Of a stretch of 64,000 bases of DNA, positions 23,211 through 37,215 are shown in pieces. The position numbers and the translations under genes are program-made. The first letter of the stretch is position 1. Each line of letters starts with the position of its first letter. Location of the stretch: positions 168,010,290 through 168,074,289 of the forward strand of contig CM073885.1 of NCBI GenBank assembly GCA_037176705.1, written 5' to 3'. Under the pieces are notes generated by a model that worked only from the letters and a program-made list of their open reading frames with translations, ran no database searches and had not been told where the DNA came from. Source of the DNA: Molossus alvarezi (taxonomy: Eukaryota; Chordata; Mammalia; Chiroptera; Molossidae).

Positions 23211-23494
23211 CAACGATTTTCAATGTTGTTCATCTCATGGTACACATAAACTAATTACTAAAATTCTGTGACATACCAAAAATTATATTTTTGGCAATCC
23301 GACAAAAATATTTATATAATTTTGAACCAGATGACTATTGTTGTGTTGAGTGTTGTCATTTTTTTTTTTTTAAATTAAACAATCTAAGAGAAAGGAAGTC
23401 AATGCCCCTGACTAAATAGTCAGGTATTGCGGTTTAAAAAATTTTTTGCAGCACACCAGGGTTCCTGCCATGGTATACCACTTCAAAATCACTA
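23211..23494 (+). mobile_element. Non-autonomous hAT-type DNA transposon
   Basis: The ends are inverted (caacgattttcaa at left; ttcaaaatcacta at right, complement tagtgattttgaa). They are flanked by 8-bp repeats tcttagaa (23202-23209) and tcttagac (23495-23502), with one base of slack at the left end. About 284 bp, AT-rich, no ORF. TIR form and 8-bp TSD indicate the hAT superfamily; the family name is not asserted. Confidence 0.75.
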
Positions 23495-23502
23495 TCTTAG
23501 AC

Positions 23503-25086
<1,584 letters not shown>

Positions 25087-25594
25087 TAGAAACCATGCTA
25101 GTTGACGAACTGTCTCCATTTGCGAACATCACCTGTATTTCATGTTCAGCACATTACTTCTCCGTTGTGCAGTTGCGAGCTGGCTGGTTTCACACACACA
25201 TTGATTGCTTCTATGTGATGAGTTCAGTTACCTCATCTCAGGAACTTTTAAAGAACTAACCTATCTTGCCTTTTACGATCTAAAGGAAAATAGAAACCAT
25301 ACTTTTTTGTCCTTTTATACCAAATGTGTTAACCAGCTGTTCTCCCCGATTCTAGAAGGAAATGCAGCATATGCTGGAGGCTAAAGAACTTTTCTTAAAT
25401 CAATTAATCAATAAATACTAATTAAGTTCTGGCTGCATGCAGGTTACTATATGTTGGGCCTGCTCTCAAAATGCCCACAAACTATTTAGAAAATATAACA
25501 ACTTTCACTATAAAGTAATAGATATAACAATAAATGGTATGGGTCATCATCACTTTGTATAATGTATGTATATTTATACATTTATAGATAAATG

Positions 25595-25596
25595 TG

Positions 25597-25629
<33 letters not shown>

Positions 25630-25648
25630 TCTCTCTCTCTCTCTCTCA
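25595..25648 (+). repeat. Compound (CA)n(CT)n microsatellite
   Basis: A ca tract followed directly by a ct tract. Confidence 0.97.
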
Positions 25649-27194
25649 TACAAATACACAAATAAATGCCATGCTGAGTCAGTGTTGTGGTTCCATGTAC
25701 AGAATGTAGATTTGGGGCCAGTGCCCTGGAGCAACCAGGTGAAGGACCAGACTCTGTGTATAAAGGGCCAGAGCCAAACCCTGATGACCAGAGGCCTGAA
25801 CTGGGAAACCTGGAGGCCCAGGATGAAGTCGGTGTGACCAAGTCCCCGTCTATCCCCCAGATAATTGGGCTTCCCAGGCCGCCTCTATGTGCAGCTTTCA
25901 TTCCAACATCTTAACAGGCTCAGTGCTCTTCCAAAACCAAATAAATACTAGAGCCATAAAGGAAATCTTTCCCTTCAGAGTTTCAAACATGTAAAGTTTA
26001 AATACTTTCCAATTCATTGACTGATAAACAGAGGGGTTGCTTAAAGTTGTGTTCTTGTTGAGTAAGAAATTGTAATCCCTTTTAAAGTACAAAGTTAAAA
26101 TTACCTTTGTCACCTTTAAAAAGGAGAGGTGAATGAAAAGCAATTAGTAATTGCTTGGAAGCAGGTATGACGCTCCACTCTCTGTGGACTCAAGTGTAGC
26201 TTCGTTAGCTCAGCATTCAAGGCCTTGGAAAACTGGATCTGGTCCATCTTTTCGGTCTATGCCATGGCTCCCCAATTTGAAGTGGGCACTGCCATCACAT
26301 TTCACTCTGTGCTCTTCTCCATGCCCACTCCAAGTTGTCCATGCTGCCAGGGTATTGCTTATTCTGTTTCATCCACTGAGAAAGCCCCCCACTTCCACCT
26401 CAGTTTTGAGTTTAAGATCCAAACAGCCTTCCATGGCGTGTACACTGGAAGCTTCCCTGGATCATCTCTCTTTCTGGACAGCTGAACATACTCTCTATTT
26501 CTCTCTGAGATTCTATCCATTGTAATATAACCAAATCTTTCTCCTGCATTTACCTTTCTGTTCTGTATTAAAGTTAAATATGTACATGATTTATTGCACC
26601 CTACAGACTTTTAAGTTCTATAGGATTGGGAGTAACTAACTTGTTTCTTTCAAATAAGAGGTATTCCATTCATATTTTCAGGGGGGGAACAATAAATACA
26701 CTAGGAAATGTTGAGATTCCACTAAAATTTACATATGACATATTCTAGAAATGGCATCTTGTTTAAAATGATAAGAATGGAGAAATTATCAGGCATGGCA
26801 CCTAGTTGGAAGGCTGTAAGTTTCGTTCACGTGCCGGATTTTCACAGACGAGAGTAGGAAGCTTCCCTGCGGGCACGCGGGCAGGCCTCCAACAGCTCAC
26901 GAGAGCCGAGCTGTAAAGCTTCAGCGACTCACCAGACCACAGGCTGCTGCTGTAAGCCCTCAGACGTCTAAGCCTCTTAATACGCTGTGCAGTTTATTTT
27001 CTGACTTCATGTAAAAGAAGATACTGTGAAATATCTGATGGTGATGGTATTAGTGGGAAATTGTACCGCACAAAAGACCTACTTCACACCAGCTCACAGC
27101 AGTCCCTGTGTGAATACAAAGTGAGGCTGTGGAAGAGTGAAAGCTTTTTTTTTCAGCGATTCTTTTTTTAATCACAGTTATTTATTTTTGCTGT
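25649..27194. other. Intron segment, unassigned; includes a CpG-rich patch
   Basis: Open frames at 25687-25914 and 26151-26525 are not bounded by convincing splice sites or known domains. The 26820-26980 part has about 11 CpG within some 150 bp. Confidence 0.45.
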
Positions 27195-27432
27195 TAATCC
27201 TCACCTGAGGATACTTTTCCACTGATTTCTAGAGAGAGTGGAAGGAAGGGAGGGAGGGAGGGAGAGAGAGAAACATCGATCTGAGAGAGGCACATCAATT
27301 GGTTACTTCCCATATGACCCCAGCAGGGCCAGGGACCTGCAACCCAGGTCCATACTCTTGAGTGGAATCAAACCCATGACTTTTGGGTCCATGGGCTGAT
27401 GCTCTAACCACTAAGCCCAACTGACCAGAGCT
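27195..27432 (-). mobile_element. VES SINE (long class)
   Basis: Reverse copy: left module 'aatcctcacctgaggatactt', (GGGA)n tract, right head complement 'ccactaagcccaactgaccagagc'. Confidence 0.92.
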
Positions 27433-27494
27433 CAGTCCTTTTTTTTTATATAATCAGAGCCTATATGTTTGGGCGAATATTTACACATACATGA

Positions 27495-27625
27495 ATTTAT
27501 AGAATGTTTAGAGCTAGAAGGAACTCGAGAGAGAATTTAGTCTTCTTCCCACCTAACACGAAGAGACCAAGGCTCAGACTAGTGGAGCATTTCTCCGAGG
27601 TCAAAGACCCATACTGCTAGGAAGA
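27495..27625 (+). mobile_element. Ancient MIR-like / LINE-related fragment
   Basis: 'gtttagagctagaaggaactcgagagagaatttagtc...aagagaccaaggctcagactag...gaggtcaaagaccc' has the same layout as the fragment at 55270-55410. Confidence 0.4.
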
Positions 27626-28029
27626 ACTCTCTCGTCTTTCCACACTGGAGGGAAGGGGAGTCACTCTGCAGGTTCCCAACTTTTCTCTTCTTGGCCTTTT
27701 TCTTTCCCAATGAGTCAACTATCAGTATCTACTTAAATCACTGCCCGTCTGATACCCTGCTGCCCTCGGGCAGCTCGCAGGGGCTGCTGAGTGGATGAGT
27801 TTTGAAGGTGATAATTATAACGTTACTATTATGAACGCTGACCCATCCTTGCAAAACAAAATGCAGGTCCGTGATGACTGCATAGCTAGGGAAATATCAG
27901 ACCTATGAATTTGAAGGCTTTGAATTACCGATTACATTAGAGTTACTGGTGCATAAAGAGATGGAGTTTACCAATATCATTCAAAATGCTTTTTTATCCA
28001 TGTTATACTACTAAATTTTAAATGACATT

Positions 28030-28370
28030 GGTGGACTTTTTTGCATTATGAAATTAATACCTATTCATTATACAAAATTTGCAGAAATGTAAAAGGAAGA
28101 AAAAGGAGTCATTTACATGTAGAAGCAATCTCTCTTATTATTTGTATTTCTTTTCTTCTGGAATTCTTTTATGCATAATTTGATGTTTTCCCATTTAATA
28201 TATTTGTGATTTACTGAAATACAAATTGACATTCTTTTTTTTTAACAAATAACATTTTCCATTTTACTAATGCGTTATAAACATCATTTTAATGGCTGTA
28301 TACTATTTCATTCAACATTCACTCAGTAAGTTTATATGGATTCCCTTTCATGTTAAGTGACAATTCAGAA
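28030..28370 (-). mobile_element. Old L1 3' UTR fragment
   Basis: The complement of 'cattatacaaaatttgcagaaatgtaaaaggaagaaaa' and the following 'cataatttgatgttttccc...aatggctgtatactatttcattc' resembles the AT-rich 3' end of old L1M-class elements. No coding part. Confidence 0.5.
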
Positions 28371-28432
28371 AGCGCTGAAGGCTTAACATTGCCTGTAAGT
28401 CAAAAAGAATCTCATTGCAACCAATTTAAGAC

Positions 28433-28902
28433 TGTATATTAGTTTCCTATTGCTACTATAACAAATTATCAAAAACCTAGTAGCTCAAAGCAGCACACGA
28501 TTATTATTTTACAGCTCTGGACATCAGAAATCTAAGATTAGTCTCACTGGACCCAAGTCAAGGTGTCAGCAGGGCTGGTTTCTTCTAGAAGCTTCAGGCT
28601 TCAGCTGCCATTTTCAGGGCTAGAGGCTGCAGCATCCCTTGGTTCCTGGCCCCTTCTTTGCATCACCCCAACCTCTGCTGCTGTCATCACGTTTTTTACT
28701 AACTCTGAACTGCTGCCTTCCTCTCGCGCAGCCCCTTGTGGTTGCCATGGGCCCACATGGAGACTCCAGGATAATCTCCCCATCCCGAAGTCCTTCAGCT
28801 ACACACATGTACAAAGTCTGTTTAGCCATAGAAGAGGCCACTGGCAGATTTTGGCAATTAGGACAGGGACATTTTTGGGAGGCCATTATTTTGCTGACTA
28901 TG
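28433..28902 (-). mobile_element. MaLR LTR (MLT1-type)
   Basis: The + strand is the complement of an MLT1-type LTR: it starts 'tgtatattagtttcctattgctactataacaaatt', has 'gtagctcaaagcagcacacgattatt..ttacagctctgg' and 'caaggtgtcagcagggctgg', and ends 'gcaattaggacagggacatttttgggaggccattatt'. It is a solo LTR with no internal retroviral-like genes in view. The ORFs 28563-28943 (+) and 28620-28919 (-) lie in it and are not genes. Confidence 0.85.
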
Positions 28903-29224
28903 GACTGTATCAAATGCAAGATGCGTCACACATTACCTATTAAACTATGACACGCCCTTGACCATGAGAGACCTTGCAGTTTCAGTGATATTAAAACATG
29001 ACCCAAGGTGCACCTTGTATATTTCACAATGGAATTCAGACTGCACTGAAAACTTGTAGGAATTGATTCCTGTGCTAGGCACAGTGATAAGATGGAATGA
29101 CTTTACCTTCCAGTGCATATAGCAGAGTTCACGCGTCCAGTCTAGCGCCCTGGAGCACTGGTGCTTTCTCATTGCTGTTGTAAATAGCCCATCATGAACA
29201 TAATAATGGTGACAGTGTACATTT

Positions 29225-29447
29225 ATTACATTCACTAGTGGAAGCGATCTATGCTTATAACCTCATTTAATTGTCACGAAGACTTTAAGAGGCGCTAAAA
29301 TTATCTGCCTGTCATAAATGAGGAAACTGAGGCACATAATTTAAGTAACTTTCTCAACATCATGCAGTTAGTTGACAGTGGAGTCAGGATTTGAGCCAAG
29401 GCTCTCCAGAGACCATGTCCTTAACCACTAGGCAATGCTGCCTCACT
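29225..29447 (+). mobile_element. MIR SINE
   Basis: Well-kept MIR: 'cctcatttaattgtcacgaag', 'ataaatgaggaaactgaggcac', 'atgcagttagttgacagtggag', 'ccttaaccactaggcaatgctgcct'. Confidence 0.9.
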
Positions 29448-30195
29448 GTGTACAGAGATAGAGGAACATGTGTATCTATGGGCATACGTTGTGTGCTCGG
29501 AGTAGATTCTCAAAAATAGAATCAAAGGAAATAAATATAGAGTTTAAAGGTACTTAATTAATATTGCCAAAAGCATTGTCCCAAAATGTATACCAATTTA
29601 CATAGCTATTGTTGTTATTGTTTATTTATAGTGATGATTCAGACATTGGCAGTTATTAATGTTTCATTCTTGCAGAAAATATACACCAAATTATTATATA
29701 TTTTGTGGATACAAACACTCTTTCTCATATGAAGTGTTTACATGGCCTTTATCTTTTAAATGTCTTGTTTGTGGGAAGGAAATAGGATAAAGTGGGAATT
29801 AAAATCTAATCTAGAAATACATTCTTATATTGAATTCTAAGTAAATGTGACTAAATGCAATTAATTGGCTAAAATCAAGAGAAGAGTAGATGAGAATGAG
29901 AAGGTCTTGATAATGAAGCAAAGCATCACCTCATACATTGTATAATTACACAACAATTGAATTCGCTGTTTACATTCCATGTGCTCATACTCAGGATTGG
30001 GTACAAGAGTCCCTTTTCCTAAGGCATTCAGTCTTCCTCTGGCATAATAGTCAATTTCATGAACTTATCTTCTGTATTTCTCCACCATCTTCTTCTGATC
30101 GTACACTGAGTATTTTCTTTGACTTTTCACTGAATGGCTTTTATTTTGTTTACCTGTCTGGCTGTTCTCCGTAATTTTTTAAAAAAGATATTTGA

Positions 30196-30441
30196 GCCCT
30201 GGCCAGTTTGGTTTAGTGGTTAGAGCATCGGCCAGTGGACCAGAGAGTCCCAGGTTCGGTTCCCACTGGGGGGATATACCTCAGTTGCAATTTGTCCCCG
30301 GCCCCAGTTGGGGCCATGTGGGTAGCGACCACTCAGTGTGTCTCTCTCACATAGATATTTCTCTCTCTCTCTTCCTCCCTCTCTCCTTCCCACTCTATCT
30401 GAAGATAAATGCAAAAATATCCTCAGGTGAGGATAAAAAAA
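30196..30441 (+). mobile_element. VES SINE (long class)
   Basis: Starts gccctggccagtttggtttag and ends 'atatcctcaggtgaggat' plus poly(A). The TSD is aaagatatttga (30184-30195) / aaaggtatttga (30442-30453). Confidence 0.94.
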
Positions 30442-31394
30442 AAAGGTATTTGATTTTGACCAAAACTCATCATATTATGCAAAAGGGACCAATAGGCTTT
30501 AAAATCTTTTTTAAAAATTAAGTTTAATATCTTGAAACAAAATAGAAAACACATTCAAACAAATGTGTCCCTTGATTATTAATAGATTTTGATAACACTA
30601 CTCCGTCTTCAATTTTTTTGAAGAATTAAATATGCCTTTGGTTCTATGTTACATTTGATAAAATTTCTAGGCAAAAATTCTGTGATTTATAATAAATTTT
30701 TAGTGTTTTTTGAATATGGGTTATAGAGATAAGTGTTTCCACTATTGAATACTCTCACATAGCACTAAGATTTTAGTTATGTGTGTATATTGGGTTAAAT
30801 AAAACATATTATTGTAGTATTAGTTAAGTAATATATATGTAAAATATAATCTAATTGAAGATAAAGAAAATAAGATTATAAAGTGGTAATCATAAAAATT
30901 CGCATGGAAGGATTCTGTGTGAACTATAAACGAAATAATTTAGACTAGCAAAATTTATAAAATAATTTCTTAGTATTTTAAAAGTAGCTGGTATTTAAAC
31001 ATTTATGTGCAGCTTTGATTGTTCTATATTGATATAAAGAAGAGAATTGTACTCTACTGATCAAGATGAGCAATATCTTGAAAAATAGATGCTATGAGTA
31101 AAATATTGGAGGGTTTTGTTTTATTTGAATAATAGAAAAGTAAAAGCTAAGAATTATTATCTTGCTTCTGATGCTGCAAAATAGTACTAGAAACACCCTC
31201 AAAGAAAAAGGAGTCAGTACTGAGGACTCATTTAAAGATAGAAAAGAAGGCAAAAATGATAGTAACAGCGCCCCCTCATGAGCCAGAAGACACAAAGACT
31301 TCAAAGGCAATGAGTTTGCCTTTAAATGGATTATAATTCTTACCCTGAAAATTGGAGAAACGCAGGCTGTAAGGCCATGTTGTCAGTGTGGTAG

Positions 31395-31675
31395 CTGCTA
31401 CCCCTATAGAGCTATTTAGTGCTTGAAATGTCACTGGTCTTGAATGAGACCCATGTGAAATACATACCTGATTCCAAAGTTTGAATACAAAAAAAAATGA
31501 ATGTAATAATAGCCCATTCATTTTTACGTTAAGTACATGTTAAAATGAAAATGACTTGGGTATATTGGGTTAAATAAGACATATTATTAAAATTAATTTT
31601 ACTTACTTTTACATGTGGCTATTAGACACATAAAATTATTTATGTGGCTTACACTGTATTTCTATCAGTCAATGA
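31395..31675 (+). mobile_element. Charlie-type hAT fragment
   Basis: 'gagctatttagtgcttgaaatgtcactggtcttgaatgagac' and 'acatgtggctattagacacataaaattatttatgtggc' belong to the common 'gagcacttgaaatgtggcta' family. The family name is uncertain. Confidence 0.5.
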
Positions 31676-31849
31676 TGGTTTATAAAGAAAATCTTGCAGA
31701 GAAGAAAGGGTTGGAAAGAAAGTCTGATTTGCTTCATATTCTTTTGAAAATGGAAAACCAGGAGATTTTTCAGCATGGGGGAGAAGAGGAGATTAGTAAC
31801 TTGAGGAAGGAGATGGCTGGCAAAGCTACCTGATATGTTGACCAATTAC

Positions 31850-32035
31850 TCATTGAGTTCATTCATGTATTCAATTTTGTTGAGCTCCTATTATGTGTCA
31901 GGTACCCAGTTACAGAGGTCAATAAAAATGGGCAGGAGGCAATGCTTGGCCTCATGGAACTTCCAATCTAGTAGGTGTAGACAGATGATAAACATATTAA
32001 TCTAGGTATAGATGTCAGTGCTTGAAGAAAATATT
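31850..32035 (-). mobile_element. L2 3'-end fragment
   Basis: 'tgttgagctcctattatgtgtcaggtacc...cttggcctcatggaacttccaatctagtaggtgtagacag' is the antisense terminal L2 segment. Confidence 0.75.
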
Positions 32036-33862
32036 ATATTTTTTGAGCAGTAAGATATTATTCATCAAACAACCAAGGGTATAAGACTCTCTAAACTATT
32101 TGGTAATAAGAGAGATTATTATTATTGCTATTATTATTATCATTTAGGACTTTTTAGAGAGCTCTGGATATATATTTGTTTAAAAAAGAAAAAATAAAAA
32201 TAAAATAAAGATGACTATTCTCCAAAACAGTTAATTTTCTTGAAGGAGAGAAGTCTTATCATTCTTAAATTGTATGTACTGATTTGAATTAGAAATTGCA
32301 CAGTGGTTTTCACAATAATACCTGGACATAAATGTCTAAATATCAGTCATTGTTCATATTACGCTTTAACATTTTTATTATTGCCAGGGGACCAAAATAT
32401 CTGCCTTTGGTGTAATTACCCAGTATTTTCTGTCTGCAAAATCATAGGATGTAAAAACAAAAAGAAACCTCAGCATTCATGCAACCCTGCAGCTCTTCCT
32501 GAGTCAAGTATATAAATTCCCCAAGTACCTACCACAGATACATTTCCTTGGAGTTTTAAGTTTTATATTAAAAACTTGTGTGAATTTTGCATTATACTCT
32601 GTAATATGTTAATATGTTTGATGTTAAAAAAAAAAAAAAAAAAGATTCCTTCCAGTTGTCTACTAAAGTTAACATTCTGAAAGACAGTTTTTAGCTCTTC
32701 TGTAACTTAGTGCACCCTGGCACCCCAGGTATTGGCTAGTTCTAGATGCTAAAAATCTAGATAAATTCACACCAGCAGAGCCCTCTGTTCCTCGAGCCTC
32801 AGTGGGAAGTGCCCTTTCTACACCTTTGTTGGAGCCCATTCCAATGCCGAATTAGAAACCCAGGGTGGCGAAACAACCCCCTTGGGTCATTTGACACCTA
32901 ATTTCAGAGCTGAGACTTGAACTCAGAACTCTCTGTTCTGGGTCTGTAAACTATGCTGCTACAGCAACAGCATAACAACAGTTTTTGAGTGATTTACTGC
33001 TCAAGGGATTTTCCATCCCGATAAATATTTGTGGAGAGCAAGGACCCATGGAGAACAGGATTAAAGCAAGACAGGCAGCTGTGGCCCTCGACTTTTCCTG
33101 GCCATCAGTAGTCCTGCCAGGAGAGGAGCCAGAAGGGAGCCCAGCAAGGACTTGAAGGCTGCTGCTGGGAGACGAAATGTCTAGCATCTCAGTAGCACTT
33201 GGGAGTCAGGAAGCTATGGGCCTAACATTATAACCTTATATATAACTTTAATGTGTATATCCTAGGATATAGTAAACAGAAGTCTTTTCCTAGACATACG
33301 CATCTTTTTTGTTTTCTTGAAGTCACGTGTTTTTCATAAGAGTTTTGTCCTTAAGGTATTCCTTAGTCATATTTCAGTCTTAAAGAAAATTCAAGGAAAA
33401 ATTGATTCGTTGAAACAAAATATTTTATTTCTTAGAGGAGGCAAAAGATGGCATTCACTTTTGATGAACTGCTACAGGGAAGGAAAAATCAGGCCAAAGT
33501 TTGACAGCCTCGTTAAAGAAACTGTTCTATTAGATGGGAGCTTCCCAGAAACATAGTAAAATATAGGGGGAAATAGGTGAAACTAGTTTGCTTTTTTTGT
33601 TTGTTTGTTTAATGACACTCTTTGGACGTCTGTGGTTTTCTTTTCTCACTTTCTGTTCTAAGATGCTGGAATTTTACTCATGTACATCACTGAATGTTTT
33701 TGAGACATCAAAGTTCATGGTGATTCATATAAATATATGTTACATATATTATATATATTTACATATATATGTCATCTTTTATAAATGTCATCTTGTGGGT
33801 AACATATTTTCATTTTAATTCCTAAAACTAAAATATTGTTTTGAACTTAATGAAATGTTTTC

Positions 33863-33904
33863 TTCCCTTCATTGGGAACAACTAGTTCCCTTCATTGGGA
33901 ACAA
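33863..33904 (+). repeat. 19-bp direct repeat, each copy a hyphenated palindrome
   Basis: 'ttcccttcattgggaacaa' occurs at 33863-33881 and 33886-33904, four bases apart. Each copy holds the inverted pair TTCCC/GGGAA. Confidence 0.95.
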
Positions 33905-35413
33905 AACTACTGAATAAAATATTTAATACTTCACTCAGTTCTCTGCTCTGATTCCTTCTTAATTGCTATTCCCTAACTTATCATTTTAAATGGTGCATAA
34001 AGCCATGAAATAAATGATATATGTGTATATTATATATTTATACATATACATTTTACATGCATATAAAATATTTACAGGGAAGTTAATAGATGAAAGAACC
34101 AAATGAACAAATTAATAAAAACTTGCAAAGCTGTAATTCACTTGTGCATCTGTAAGTACATGATATATGTTTTAGAAATCAGATCCTTTCCTCTGTTACC
34201 GCTTTAAAAAGAGATTATTCCACTTACAGTACCAACTGTTGAGTCATTTCTTCCTTGTGACTTTGGTAACTGTTCTTTGTTAAAATAAATACTTAAGTCT
34301 TTCCATTTGTGAAGACAGAATAGAACTTTAATTTGAGCAGTAATTATTGCTTCACAATAGTAATGAATTTATTCAATTCTAAGATTATTTTTCCCACTAA
34401 TTCCACATACTATAATTTTTTTCTGGCAGAAATAATAAACAGCTAAAAATAAGCTAATATGACATGTAATGGTTTATAAATAACACTAAAATGATGTGTG
34501 ATTGTTAGAGGATTAAAATTTTGGATTGAGTTAAGGAGGTTAAAAAATATCAGAATCTAGGGTATAGAAATGTAAGGAAATGTATTTTAAATTATAGAAG
34601 TAAACATGCTCTTTGTAATTCTATTAGAAGTAAGTAGCCAAAGGTACTTTTAATTTGCAAATGGATTAAGATTATTTGCTCTACTTTCTTGAGGTTATGA
34701 CTCTATTAAAACTTTCTGAATATAAACAAAATAACTCTGATTCAAAATTAAAACCCCTTTTTTATACTATATAGCAAATCAGAATTATTAGTTATATTTC
34801 TACCTTCTCTACTTTTAGCTAACTACATTTATATTTTAATAAAAAAACCCTTCATCTGTTAAAAAAATTTTTTATGTACACTGACTCTGTGTCAGGTGTT
34901 ATCTTTGCCAAAGTCTTTGAAGGAGAAATTATATTTGTTTTGTTAAAAAAGAAAAAAGAAAAAGAAAACGTTTTCTTCTATAAAGAGAAAAATTTGTGAT
35001 CATTTTTCAAAATCTTAGTGCAAGGTGGAGTTCTAGTAAGAGGTGATCTCTTAATTATATATTATATTTTCTTGTTTTATATCTCAATTTATGTCACACA
35101 TTATTTTTCCTTAGTTTTTCAAATTTGCTTGCTGTTGACCTTAGAATATCTATGGTTCAGTAGCTTGTAATCATACTGGAATCTTAAATATGTACAACTT
35201 TAATATGGAGTAAATTTGCTGTAGAACGAGGATAGGTAAAGAACATTGAATTTTAGTGAGAAAGTTATCTTAACATGTATAACTTAGGATATAAGTGTCA
35301 AGTTAAAAATGTATCATGTTTTATGAAGAACAGGAAGGCATCTCACCAAAGGGGTAGGGTGCACCCCAGGCTTGTAGAGGAACATGGTCAACCAAAACTG
35401 TGTTCGTTTAGAG

Positions 35414-35463
35414 GAGAGTGATTAAGGTTATTAAAGATGAGAGTGATTAAGGATATTAAAGAC
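35414..35463 (+). repeat. 25-bp tandem duplication
   Basis: Adjacent copies, 'gagagtgattaaggttatta' plus aagat, then the same with one T-to-A change and a terminal C. Confidence 0.95.
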
Positions 35464-37019
35464 CTCTGATCTATGCAGGAAGTGGATGAAGGAAAGGAAA
35501 GTTCTAGCAGAGATAAGTATAAAAGGAGGAGCAAAATAGCTCCTCACCTGTGTGAAAAGGCTGTATGGTCACATATCTGACTTTTTCTGGAGGGATAGAC
35601 ACGAGGCTCTCTGGGGAGACGCTTTGAAGATACGAATATGGGCTCAATAAAAAGACTTTCTAATAATCAGAGGTTCTCTGAGATGGTACTCGGGCTCTGG
35701 AGTGAAGAACTCTCCATTGCCAGATATAATTCGGCATTTAAGTCCCGTAGCAGCAACTACAGAGAGCATATTTAAGCATTATAGAAGAGGCTGAGCTAGA
35801 ACGAATGAATTTAAGGTTCATTCTGTCCCTGTAAGTCTAGTCTATTCTGGTGCCCTCCCCCAAAGTAACAAAGTAAAACAGAAGGCATGACTGTACATGC
35901 TTGCAGTTTTTGAAGATATCTCATTTTTGAGTAACACAAAGTGCAAAAGTAAAACACATACCCACACAGCAGAGAATATGATGAATTCTGAGGTAATAAC
36001 CTGAGGAGGGTAGGGCATCGACTTTGCACCTTTCAGGGAAATGAGAAGTATTGGCTAATGCCTTCGATTTAATGTTCATGTCTCTAAAGGGCAAGCAAGA
36101 TTCCAGTTTGCCTTTAGTGAAAAGTCTGCTTAAAAACAAAAGAATGTATCAGGAAAGTAACTGATTGTAAAATGCCTTACACAAATCTTTCCCAATGAAG
36201 GGTTATTTGAAACAGAAGAAAGTAACACAGAGCCAGGATAAGTGCTATTTTCTGCTTTCTCCCATAGTTCTCTCCACATATGAACTTCTTCAATTTTACT
36301 AACTAAGAGGAGAGGTTGACAGTTTAATACATATGCTTTCTTTTTTAAAAAGTAGGAGACGCAAAGCATACTTGGCATTTTCCACTTAGAAATAAAGTCC
36401 TTTTTGTTTTGCTTTCTATATTCATCTTTTTCTTTCTTTCTCCTAAGATGTAAACTATTTAAACTATTCTGGTCACTCAAAATCACTTCTGCTGCTCTGT
36501 TTCCCTCTTTTACACTCTGCCAAGCAGCCTTAGGGGATTTTTAAATAAAGTGCATTCAAACATTTTTTGTGAAATTTAAGTTGGCATTTTCCCCACTTCT
36601 TTTTTACTTAATTCTGTGATCCTTAGTGTCTTTATATTATAATCACTGCTGATGGACAAAGTGCTTTTTTCTTCTCAGTTGAAACACTCTTGTGCTGATA
36701 AATGATGCAGCTGAGTTACATTCCAAAGAGGTGCAAATTTGTTTTCCTGATAGAACAGCATATAGATCCCCAATCTCAATCTAGAAGAGCTAAGAGGAGC
36801 GTTTCAACTAGCTGGCTTTCCTCCAATAGGAATCCCTAAGGAAGAAAACGAAAGCAAAAGAGAAAAAAATGAATACCACAAACTCTAATTTTTATAAGTT
36901 CCTGAAAGAAAGCAACCAAGATTAAGGCTTCCTTTTTAAAAAGAAAGAAAAAATACATCTTTGTTCCTTAAGATAAACAGAACATTTGACTTGTAAGGGA
37001 ATATGAATGAGAAGATCAC

Positions 37020-37215
37020 CAAACTTTTGACAGCGAATTTTGTGCCAGAAGAAAATGGAGTAGCTATATTAAAGGAAAGAAAATGTAGCCCAAGGTTTTA
37101 TATCCAGCAAAACTGACCTGTAAGTACAAAGAGTACAATAAACTATTATCAAAAGGCAAGAACTCTGGAAATATTTCCCCTAGAAATCTATTACAGAAGA
37201 GCTTCAGGTAAGCAA
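37020..37215 (+). mobile_element. Old L1/HAL1 ORF1 3' fragment
   Basis: 'aatggagtagctatattaaaggaaagaaaatg..caaggttttatatccagcaaaactgacctg' matches the L1 ORF1 C-terminal block at DNA level. It is frameshifted and short. Confidence 0.55.

Larger units (their letters stand above)
32040..37019. other. Intron segment, nearly free of recognisable repeats
   Basis: About 5 kb of AT-rich DNA with TA-rich simple tracts (33725-33775, 34018-34070), an A19 run (32624-32643) and two small duplications. No gene found. 32650-33200 is more GC-balanced but unidentified. Confidence 0.5.

Noticed and set aside
25592..25837. Poly-His/Thr (THTHTH) ORF as a repeat protein
   Set aside because: It is the translation of the (CA)n(CT)n microsatellite.
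28563..28950. Overlapping ORFs of 99-126 codons on both strands
   Set aside because: They fall inside the MLT1-type LTR.
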